Source of the DNA: Euphorbia lathyris | Lineage: Eukaryota > Streptophyta > Magnoliopsida > Malpighiales > Euphorbiaceae | NCBI RefSeq assembly: GCF_963576675.1 | Contig: NC_088916.1 | Coordinates: 50,965,001-51,029,000, forward strand | Reading direction: 5' to 3' | DNA: 64,000 nt | Part shown: positions 54,890 through 64,000 of the stretch, in pieces | Layout of the letters: each line of letters starts with the position of its first letter | Position numbering within the stretch: the first letter of the stretch is position 1 | Notes under the pieces: generated by a model | Database searches by the model: none | Told to the model about the DNA's origin: nothing | Seen by the model: the letters and a program-made list of their open reading frames with translations, nothing else | Made by a program: the position numbers and the translations under genes

Positions 54890-56379
54890 TGTTGGTCCCG
54901 TGTGATTAGTTCAAAGTGGGGGGGGGGGGGGTTAGGAACTAATATAACTTTTTCGTTTTAATTATGCTGACTTCATATAATTCTTTGAGTTTTACAACTC
55001 AGCTTTGGTTAGCACGGCCGAGTGAGGCATAAGACAGTTTTAGTCAGATACTGACTAGAGCTGTTTTACTTGCGAGTTGGGAAATGACACTTTTGTGGTC
55101 AGCTTCCAACTCAGCACTCTGATTTACTCAGTGTCAGCTTAAACAATTTATATACTGAGTAAATATAACAAGCAACATATACAAATATATATTGAGAGAG
55201 AGTTAGAAATTACTCAGCACGACTTATCCTGGTTCGGCCTCTCCGCCTACGTCCAGTCCCCAGAATCCCTCCGGGCTTTTTAAATCCAATACTGAGCTCT
55301 TTAAAGGTAGAGCACAAATTGTTTACAAGGCAGTTGAATATGCAAGAGTACCGTCCTCTATTCGTCTACTCAACTCCTACTAAGTGCTATAACCGAACAC
55401 CTAGATTTCTCTATCACTGAGTACTTAAAACCGAGTACTCACCACTACACTCTCAATTTTACAATTGATACAGAATTGTTCTTTTTCAGACAAAGAACAC
55501 TTTAGATGATTACAAAAATCACTCTAGCTTTTACACAGAGATAGAAATTTGGTGTAAGATCTTTTCTTGTTTTTATGTGCTTTGTATGTATGCTCTTTTT
55601 CACTTGTATTTCGGCTTATGATCCAAGAAGTGTACTTGTCCTTTTATAGTTGAGGTCTGAAGCAGAAATGATTTGAATCCGGAATTATCCATTGGATTCA
55701 AACGGCTTTTACATGCGACATGTTCTGGTCAGCTTCAGATTTGCAGGCCAATCCTGTCGTCTGAATTCCGCAGGCGCCAGACTTGTCTTCTTCTCGTAGG
55801 TTTGTCTTGTAGTGTGGGTTTCATCATTTAGCCAGCGGACATTTGACCAATGCATCTCGAAATTAACTTTTTACGTAATTCCAAGGTTTCTATTATTGGT
55901 GCAGACAGTTGTCGGATCTTGTCTTTTAGCAAACGGATCATTGGTGCTGACTTAAAATTATTCCACATGACTTTGATAACCGTTGTCTTTGATTATCGCC
56001 AATTTTGATGCTGAGTTGCCTTTCACTCAGCTTCCACGGTCAGCTTTGTTCTGCAAGATATAGTTATGAAGAAGACTTCTCTTCTCTTATGCTGAGTTGC
56101 TCTTTACTCAGCTTCTGTGATCAGCTTCATTTGTAAGCTTCGGTTCTGAAGAAGACTTTCCTTCTTTCGTACTGAGTTATTCTTTATTCTTTACTCAGCC
56201 CGTGCTATGTTATCATGCTGACTAAACTTGATTCCTGGTCTTATAAATATTTTTATACTCAACATTGAACAAACGCATTAGTATAATTAAATCAAAGCAC
56301 TTAAGTTTAATTGTCTTAATCATGGATTAACTTAAATAATTTTGTCAAATCAAAATCATGTTAGAAAGATGTTTCAACA
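54890..56379 (-). repeat. SIRE-like 5' LTR
   Basis: Plus-strand text TGTTGGTCCCGTGTGATTAG to GATGTTTCAACA, 1,490 bp, canonical ends. A G-run of about 12 lies at 54919-54931. The promoter reads leftwards: on the minus strand ACTATAAAAGGACAAGTACA (about 55633-55652) is a good TATA region. Confidence 0.93.
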
Positions 56380-56386
56380 AATACAT

Positions 56387-58752
56387 AAGGTATGAATTAA
56401 AATCAACAACACCCTCACGGAAATCACTCATTGCACTCAAGTGTTTAGGCTATAATTAATTTCAAGAAATCACTCAAGTCGCAGCCTAAAATGAAATTAC
56501 CATAAGCTTGCCAATATATCAAATCTCCACCACTTAGTATGAATTCAAGACACTAAATCAAAGGGACTTAAAACAGGGTATAGCGTAGGCTGGGGTTAAG
56601 TTTTGGAAAGGAAATGAAGAAGAAAAGGAAATCGAGAGTAATAAAAATGTACATTTACTCTGAAAATGGCCAAAAAGGAAATCAAGACACGATTATTTAC
56701 GGACGACTCACAATTCTTAAACTTCAGAATGAATGTTTAAGACAAACTTAAACAACTATAGACATACTGAAATGAATAAGTTAACGAAACATTTTTTTCT
56801 TTTTTTTTTGTGCCTCTGATTTTTTCTTTTTATCTTTTTTTTTCTTTGAAGCTTTTTTTTCTTTTTTTTTCTAAAGATAATATTTCAAACTAGAATAAGA
56901 AAGCTACCACTTTTCAAACTAATGTCCATTTAGACACCTTTTAAAGCACAACCACATATAAGCAAAAGGCTTGTGCTAAATTCTCATACTTTGATGAGCT
57001 TGTGGTTAATTCGAATATGGAGATTGCTTAAAGCAACAGCTAGACACAGAAATAAGTGAGAGAATGTACAGACTCTGACGACTAGAACGTCCCTGGCCAA
57101 GGGACTTGAACAAAGGTGTGTCAAGAATGGGAAAAGGCTCAAATGTGGCTAACTAAGGGCTGGTACTGTTATTTTTGTTAGTCTTGAGCGAGACTAAGGG
57201 TTCGAATTTTATTGAAATGGCTAAGAAAAGAAACCTACTGCCCTTATCATTTTTAATGCTTGAATACATCAGTGTGGTCTCGAAATGCATAACATGGCAA
57301 GTTCTAGAATTCCAAACTAGAATTGGATAACTCTCAGAAAGAATATAACAAAGTGTAATGTTTTTGTTCTTGCATTTAGGCTCAAAAACTTTCCAAAAAT
57401 TGGGATAAATTGGTGTTGTTTCATTCAAAACGTCTGTCATGTAATGGGAAATTAATCAAGTGGTTCATATACATGCTCAAGACAATTGTGCAACCCTGAC
57501 CTTTTGAAATTGACAACTTTACTCAAAACAAGACTTAGGGGTTTCAGTATTAAGTTGGCAACCTAGTTTCAACCGAGTGCAAAGCTGAGAGCTAGCATTG
57601 TTATTTCTAGGGACAAAACAAAGGGTGGACACCCCACACTATTGCAGACAAAAGTAGACAGAAATTCTGGAAAGAACAGGCATAAAATGAGGCAATGTAA
57701 CAGTATATCTCCATGAAAGTTAGACAAAATCAAAACAAACAAACAAAACACACTTCTATATCAAAAACCCCTCCCCCACTTTCTCCTCACACTGTCTCGG
57801 TGCGAAAATCACACAATTAGGGGCGAAGGGCAGCAAACAAGAGAAAAATAAAGTGAAAGAGAAATTGTGCTTACTGCCCTTTTTGGAGGAGGGAACCTCG
57901 TGCCTCATCTTTCTATGGGAAGGTTTGAACAAAGTTCACAGACTGGAAGTAAGCCTCTTGATTTGCACGTATTTGATTGATCTCATTTAACGTTCCTGTA
58001 TAAAAAAAACAAAGACTTCCCTTCGCGGCGTAACAAATGCATATTTTTCAAAACTTCTATATCAAGAGGTGGTGAGGTACAGGCTATGTGTCTATCAGTT
58101 TGTGCAACATTCTCAAAGATTCACAGCCTAAGATGTGATCAAATATCCCAAATATAAATACTTGGGTCATCGTATCCTTATTTCTAGCTGAGTAATTAAT
58201 GGCCAAGAAAGGATGCATCAAACAGATAGCATAATTGAGAAAATAATGAGCTTTAGTTTAGATGGCTTGAACTTAGGTGCAGACTCAAGTGTAAAATCCT
58301 TAAAAAAATATGTTCATCATTAAAATTTGTAGGAAAATCACAGTACATGTCAAAATATGCATCAAATTTCACAAATGTGGAATCCATCAATCTCAAAGCA
58401 ACATTGAACTCGTTATGGACAAGTGATGATCCTGGTTTAGCAACCTAAAATGAATACACTCAGAATCTAAATCCAATTTTCTTGAATCGCATTGAAACTC
58501 AAAGGTGCTATAAAATTCACGTAGCGGGATAACCCATGGCAAAGAATTTCTCCAAACCTATTCCATTAACAAATTTATCAAAATTAGATTTCAAATTTAA
58601 CTTAACCAGAGTAGCATCATTTACACATCGTGAACTTTCAATAGGGTTGGTTTTCAGAGACACATACCTGGCTTAGTGGAGTGAGTTTGCAAATTGCAGA
58701 TTGGTCCTGACCGTGGCGTGTGGGTACAGCTAAATCCGTGGGGTGGCTTCTA
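56387..58752 (-). other. Continuation of the Ty3 relic, right of the copia insertion
   Basis: The flank resumes at AAGGTATGAATTAAAATC and reads as the 3' part of the minus-strand Ty3 element. On the minus strand 57765-57795 has a purine tract GTGTGAGGAGAAAGTGGGGG, and 57880-57930 could encode MRHEVPSSKKGSKHNF. 58150-58300 has short hydrophobic remnants without an open frame. T-rich simple sequence occurs at 56790-56870. The frames 57153-57440 and 57569-57751 are unrecognised and probably not genes. Confidence 0.45.
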
Positions 58753-59479
58753 TTGAAACACCTTTCCACATAATTTTGATTTGACAAAATTGTTTAAGTA
58801 TAATTAAAATATATTCTAAACACACTAAGTTTAAATGCTTTGATTTATTCTACTAATGTGTTTGTTCAATGTTGAGTTAAATTGTTTATAAGACACAAGA
58901 TTAAGAGGCCCAAGCCCAATATGGAAGTCAAAGCCCAAGTCAAACAGTTTAAGGCAACTCGGCCTGCGTATGTCAAAACGCTGTCGTTATGTACAAAACG
59001 CAGCTCAGCAAGAGAAGGATCTAGAAGACCTTCAAGGAACAACTTCGGAATGAAGCTGCTGAGTTGATTCGACAAACAGTACAAGACAGCAGCTGGCTAA
59101 GAACAACTTCCAGACAAAGTATTTCTACTTTGGGTAAAGTTCAGAAGACACAGTATGCTGTCTAGTTGACATTACCATAAATGGAGAGACACTCTGTCGA
59201 GCTGACCAAAAGCTGACCGAGGATAGAAGATACTCAAATCTGATTGGCCGAGAGCTCTGAGCAAGTCAGGATGACAACGACAGGAAGCCGTTTCCCTCCA
59301 ACGGTTATTTCGAAATTCGAAATGACCGATGCTTCAAGACGTCTCTATAAATAGTGCCATCAGTTGCTTCATTCAATAAGAGAACTTGATCAAGCCATTA
59401 CGCTGACCAAATTTCTACGCAAAGTTCTCCAAGCAAAAGCAAAGCAATCTTACACTATATTTCATATCTTTTGTGTAAA
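58753..59479 (+). repeat. Diverged LTR fragment of the SIRE-like family, opposite orientation
   Basis: Starts TTGAAACACCTTTCCACATA and follows the minus-strand start of the 43430/54890 LTRs (ATTTTGATTTGACAAAATT, GTTTGTTCAATGTTGAG) for about 150 bp, then diverges while keeping LTR-like content: TCTATAAATAGTGCCATCAG (about 59343) is a TATA region. It is cut at 59479 by the next LTR. Different subfamily, plus orientation. Frames inside are not genes. Confidence 0.6.
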
Positions 59480-60974
59480 TGTAACACCCCTTTTTAAAAA
59501 CCGCCAATTTCTGGAACAATAATAAATTCCATTTAATATGCTAACAAAACTCAAAAGCGCAATTCCATTACGTTTATAAATGCATTCCAATAAGTTCAAA
59601 TAAATGAAACCAACCGTTTAAAATTTATCAAAAGTGCAGACAGGCTAGACTATTAGTAATATAAACCTAATAATGACGAATCTACAAACTGGCCGATCCA
59701 TACGAGCGTCGCTAGCATTTAATGACATTAACCTGAAAAGAAAACTGGTGGAGAGTGGGGTGAGCTTGGGAGGCCCAGTAAAATAGCCAATTAAATACAT
59801 ATCACAATCACACACGCATACAATTCAGTTTACATACATTCAATCATTATTAGTTATCAAGCAAAACATCCAATAAATAAATATTATTCTTAATTTATTC
59901 AAAGGGCCCTGCTTACTCTAGTCTAGTAATACTCAATGGTTGCTTGGCTAGTAAAATCATATCCTGGGATACCCTGTCGTAACAAATACCCGGTATCCCT
60001 TCTTCTAGGTACCCTGTCGTAACAAATACCCGGTACCTTAACACCCTGTCGTAACAAATACCCAGTGTTTATATTTCACGTGATCACAATATTCCTTTTT
60101 CTAATTTCAATCGCAACCATTGAATATACTATCCTAGTTTAAGCTTTCTTAATCTCTTCCATTTTCTATAGTCAAAATTACACATTTCATATATATTTTA
60201 CTCAATTCTCATATCATTATCATCATCATCATCATCATCATTCTCAAATTTATTTATACCAACATGACTATTGTCAATGTACCCGATACACATATTAAAC
60301 ACGAAGATCAAACCAATAGACAATTTTATCTTAACAATTCAACGCGACAACAAATATACAATTAACATACCCTATATTTAATTAACTATTCACATTCATT
60401 ACAAGTATAACAATCAATTAAAATAGACATATGAACAAGCAAACAAAGAACTATGTATATAATTAACTACTTACCTCAATTCCGAAAGATAACGCTAAAT
60501 TAGTAAGGGCCAATGATCTATCTTTAATTTGATAGATGAATGCTACCAAAGAGATAAACTTTTTATTTTCCAGAACCTAGATACTAGTTTGGCGGCTCCC
60601 CCCTCAAAATAAGTTTTTGAGATATATATAGGGATAAGTAGTTTACCCTAATTAAAATGGATTTAAATGAAATAATAATAAACATACATAATTATGAAAA
60701 AGATAATGATAAATGAATATAACTGTTTGAGCATATCACAAATACATCTACCTACCTACCTTCCATCGTGAAGAATAATTAGCAAAATCTTAATATTAAT
60801 TTATTAAAACAATTGCTAATTTATCACATATATTTAATATATAATTTTCTTTCTAATATAAATATGTAATATAAATATTTATTTTTATTAAAATCCATAA
60901 ATCTTAATCAATTATTTTAGGATCCTAATTTCAAATTTACATGTATGGAAAAATATTTTTTTACGGGCGTTACA
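59480..60974 (-). repeat. LTR of a Ty3-type (chromovirus-like) element, minus strand
   Basis: The plus-strand text starts TGTAACACCCC and ends GGGCGTTACA, canonical TG...CA with inverted ends, 1,495 bp. At its right a purine tract (see 60975-61012) marks it as the 3' LTR of a minus-strand element. It contains the triple hairpin block at 59966-60069 and a TCATCA run at 60217-60241. The upstream flank is GTAAA; the matching right flank would be outside the window. Confidence 0.7.
59966..60069. repeat. Three tandem hairpins with an identical 18-nt loop and different stems
   Basis: Loop CTGTCGTAACAAATACCC occurs exactly at 59974-59991, 60014-60031 and 60046-60063. The stems are GGGATACC/GGTATCCC (8 bp), AGGTACC/GGTACCT (7 bp) and AACAC/GTGTT (5 bp plus one C-A mismatch next to the loop). 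The stem sequences differ in all three yet stay complementary. Located in the LTR at 59480-60974. I do not know a described function. Confidence 0.9.
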
Positions 60975-61012
60975 GTTCTTTCCCCCTAAAAAGAATTTCG
61001 TCCACGAAATTT
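60975..61012 (-). promoter_or_regulatory. Polypurine tract and end of pol of the minus-strand Ty3 element
   Basis: On the minus strand TTTCGTGGACGAAATTC then TTTTTAGGGGGAAAGAAC abuts the LTR. The first part encodes NFVDEILF, like the conserved C-terminal end of chromovirus pol (FRGRDxxF-type), and the second is the plus-strand primer. A frame at 60970-61170 includes it but is otherwise AT-rich noise. Confidence 0.6.
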
Positions 61013-63770
61013 ACATACGATATATCATGAACGACTATATTTAAATAAAATATATTGATAACAAAATGCATAGTTAATAATATATATATAGAAGACGTTG
61101 ACCGAAAATATATATAAAAAAAAGTGAAAAGATATATCATTCTCATTTTTCTCGTTAAATTGAAAACCATGACCAGGTTAATAAGATAGTCGAATAAAGG
61201 AGAACTCAGTTAACTATAAAATGTCAATAAGAAATTCAATCAAGCTAATCCAACTTTTATTGAAAGAGCTAAATACAAGTAAATAGGAAGACTCAGTGGT
61301 TTTCAATGGAATGCATTATCATAAATAATATACTGCATATATTATTGTAAAAAAAAAATAACAATTTCAATTCCAAAAGGAAAATTTATGAAAGCAAATT
61401 TAATTATAGAAATTGAAAATTATAGATTAACAACTGCTTCTATCAAAATAACCAATTTTGCTCCACGCTTTATGAGATTTTTTTTTCTTAAATAGCGTAA
61501 TAGCTGGCGGCTTTTTCAAAGAAAATAAAGATAATAGGGTAAATTTTTAATGAATTTTATTATCAAAATAAGTCAATCTAAAAACAAATCAAGAATTATA
61601 ATCATAATTAAATGAATATCATGTAATTTTACAAACCTCTCAACTAACAAGGACACAAAGAAAAACACAAATTCTTTTAAAACTTCTAATCTACTAAAAT
61701 ATATAAAAGGACATGAAATGAAAAATAAGGTTAAACATATACAGATATTTTGTTTGTTTTTTTTAAGGTACTACGGTTGTAATGAAATGATATATTCAAG
61801 TAATTAATATTTACATATTTTATTTGGTTGTTAGAGTAGAAATTAATAATTGATAAATATATAGATTTTAAGGAATTTTCACTAGATGCTTGCCAATCAT
61901 ATATTCTATATTATACTATATCTCTAGGAACATATATATATGAATTATATTTGTAGAAAAAAGTCAAAAATAAAGTAACATAAATATATATAGTAAGGTG
62001 AAATTTTACGATTCAGTATTAACAATTTAATTGTTCAAAATAGATCAAGTTAAAGATAAAAAAAAATGAGAACTGATCCTTCTTCCTCTTAGTAAAAAAA
62101 AATATTCAAATAAAAGACCAAGTGAAAGAAATAACTAAACATAATAAAACCCAGTTAATTGATTATAAAATTCAAACAAAGAATTGACTTTCCACTAAAA
62201 GCATTAGATATATAGTAACTAAATAGAGAGAGTTAGGCATTTGCAACAAATATTGGGTAAGGCAGTACCCTGAAAGTTTACAATCGGCCGAATTTTCTTC
62301 CATAAGGGCTTATTCGATTCAATCGTACCACATAATTGTTTGATGACTCATTTAATATTCCAGTACTTATAAAATAAAACACTTAAAATTCAGTATTTTT
62401 TTAACACTCGGTTTTCAGTTTTATCAAATGACACCTTAATGATTTTAAAGAGATGCATATCTATCTGTAACTTGATATATAATATTGTAAAATTAACTCT
62501 CTTAAAAAAAAGATATTGTAAAATTAACTTACCATATATGACCAGCAAAGAGTATACTAAATTCTTCAACTTAGTAGTTCAAACCCCAACACTTATAAAA
62601 AAAGAGTTCAATAAATTCAAACTTGACATAGAAGTGAAACAAAACCAAATCTTATTTGTATGAAAATAACTCTTTTTGCTCAGAACTTCTCGTGGATTTT
62701 TTTTTTTGTAAGGAAGTAACAGATGACTCGTCCAAATAAAACGAAAGCAATTTTTCTTTTATTGAGTTTCCAAAATATAGTTAAATAAATCTGAAAAAAA
62801 AATTATAATTAAAACAATACTAATAGAATCTGACCGAAATATTGATTAGTAGATGTAAAAAGAACAAAACTCCTTGAAAAACTTTTAATATATCTTAACA
62901 TGAAAAAGTAAGAATGTTATTGCAAATTGAAAAGGTTAGTTTTCTTTTCTTTTCCACTAAATAAGATTTTAATTGATCAAATAGCTCAATGACATGAAAG
63001 ATGAAGATGAAAATTTATTAATTCTCTAGTAGAACTAAAACATATTAAAAAGAAGATACACAAATGATTATGAGAACAACAGTGGAAAACTATACTTTTA
63101 GTAAGGAGTAAGAGAATGAAATAAAATACAATTACAATAATTCAGTTGTGGGATCAATACATGTACATATATAAAAGAGTCACCCATGATTACAAGAGAA
63201 ATGATTTTTTTATATAAGATATATAAACTCAATTTTTTTTCTACATTTTAAAATAATAAACAAATAATCAAAAGTCTAAAGCTACTCTTTATAAATTCAG
63301 AAAACCATTTAACCTATTTAACACTATGAAATCAATTTGATACGATATAATTGAATATAATATCCAACTAACACAATGAAAATATCTATCTAAAACCTAT
63401 ATTGCCAAACTATTTTCTTAAATTTGTCATCTACCAAAAATCGTGTAATTTGATAAACATATTAACTAATAATAAAAAAAGAACATTCAAATCCTTTGAA
63501 AAACTTCTAACATATTTTTAACAAGAAAAGAAACGACTGTTCAAGAAAATTTGTTTTCTTTCTTTCAATACATGCTATAAAATGACATGTCAATGTAACT
63601 AATGCTTATATTTTATTTGTAGGTAAAATGGTCCTTTCCTTCTTAAAAGGAATTCCGTCCTCGAAAATAAATAAGTAATTAATATTATGACCCTAAAGAA
63701 TTTTCACTAGACGCTCGGCCAGTATGTATCCTATCATCTTATATTCTAACCCTAGGAATGTAGACCCGCT
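61013..63770. other. AT-rich internal region, no coding capacity (LARD-like or decayed)
   Basis: About 2.75 kb with no recognised protein. A phrase AATTTTCACTAGA-GCTTGCCAAT occurs near 61875 and again, as AATTTTCACTAGACGCTCGG, near 63698. Near 63640-63664 a second copy of the purine-tract theme (TTTTCGAGGACGGAATTCC on the minus strand) occurs without an LTR beside it. This suggests two overlapping minus-strand Ty3 remnants. Confidence 0.4.
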
Positions 63771-64000
63771 CTGATACCAATTGTAACACCCTGATCCAAT
63801 ACCATGTAGATATTGTCCGCTCTGGCCCAATTCCAACACATTGGGCCTCACGGCTTTAAAACGCGTCTGCATGTATTGGATTCACATCTTACTAATAAGC
63901 CCCAATCACTTCCTCTCCATTTCCGATGTGGGATTCAGTTCATTCCTACCCCCATCGCCATCCCTTAGGGCCGCTCCTTGCTCAGGCCTTCTTACCCCGG
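63771..64000 (-). repeat. Primer site and start of an LTR, running off the right edge
   Basis: On the minus strand TGGTATCAGAGC (63769-63780) follows AT and GGGTGTTACA, so an LTR with an initiator-Met primer site lies from about 63783 rightwards. Its text includes GTCCGCTCTGGCCC, ACGGCTTTAAAACGCGTCTG and TTCCGATGTGGGATTCAG, which I recall as a widespread plant LTR/TRIM-type repeat. It differs from the LTR at 59480. Confidence 0.6.

Larger units (their letters stand above)
43430..56381 (-). mobile_element. SIRE-like Ty1/copia retrotransposon, about 12.95 kb, with an extra ORF downstream of pol
   Basis: Two LTRs (43430-44920 and 54890-56379) in inverted reading direction relative to the window, an initiator-Met primer site beside the right LTR and a polypurine tract beside the left one. 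TACAT occurs on both outer sides (43425-43429, 56382-56386), with two extra A after the right LTR. Domain order on the minus strand is gag, protease, integrase, RT, RNase H: Ty1/copia. The size, GGGGGAG polypurine tract and long ORF after pol fit the SIRE/Maximus lineage. LTRs differ at roughly 40 of 1,490 positions by eye, so the insertion is moderately recent. It sits inside a Ty3 relic. Confidence 0.92.

Noticed and set aside
57153..57751. Two minus-strand ORFs
   Set aside because: No motifs, AT-rich, in the non-coding 3' part of a Ty3 relic.
62439..62663. Plus-strand ORF of 74 codons
   Set aside because: Lys/Ile/Asn-rich from AT-rich DNA; no family resemblance.

Overview
The window is nuclear DNA of a dicot-type flowering plant. 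The evidence is two recognisable plant host genes (the first exon of a DUF829/TMEM53-like gene and a MOZART1/GIP gene), Au-type SINEs, L1-type LINEs, Athila and SIRE-like LTR retrotransposons, and many non-autonomous DNA transposons with plant-typical termini. I cannot name the species. About nine tenths of the sequence is transposon-derived, and much of it is nested.

Region by region. 1-375 holds the start of a DUF829 gene on the minus strand, which runs off the left edge. 1.1-6.9 kb is a row of inverted-repeat elements (MULE-like, PIF/Harbinger-like) around a degraded Ty3 pol piece. 7.2-9.2 kb is the one complete host gene, a MOZART1/GIP small protein with a probable 5'UTR intron that contains an Au SINE; a second SINE lies just downstream. 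10.3-21.2 kb is a nest of DNA transposons: MULE-like elements with 9-bp target duplications, a candidate Helitron full of tandem repeats, a hAT element with a decayed transposase, and a Pack-MULE that captured part of a GATL (GT8) gene. 21.9-26.9 kb has two LINE remnants, the second with a clear target duplication, a poly(A) tail and a nearly intact frame broken only by amber codons.

29.2-38.35 kb is a complete Athila-type Ty3 retrotransposon (5-bp target duplication CGTTC, two LTRs, primer site and polypurine tract) with a broken gag-pol. 38.5-41.4 kb has a copia LTR/gag fragment and a truncated inverted-repeat element. 41.87-58.75 kb is a minus-strand Ty3 relic split by a 12.95-kb SIRE-like Ty1/copia element (43.43-56.38 kb). 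That element keeps gag, protease, integrase, RT and RNase H plus a long extra ORF downstream of pol, and its gag is itself interrupted by an Emigrant-like MITE. 58.75-64 kb carries an oppositely oriented fragment of the same copia LTR family, a Ty3-type LTR with three tandem hairpins, AT-rich internal sequence, and the start of another LTR at the right edge.

No element here looks autonomous today: every long ORF has stops or frameshifts. Many of the stops are TAG or TGA that one C-to-T change from CAG or CGA would explain, as expected for methylated plant transposons. The most unusual signals are the three hairpins at 59966-60069 (identical 18-nt loop, different but still self-complementary stems), the almost fully palindromic foldback element at 12239-13025, and the captured GATL fragment at 18371-18812.
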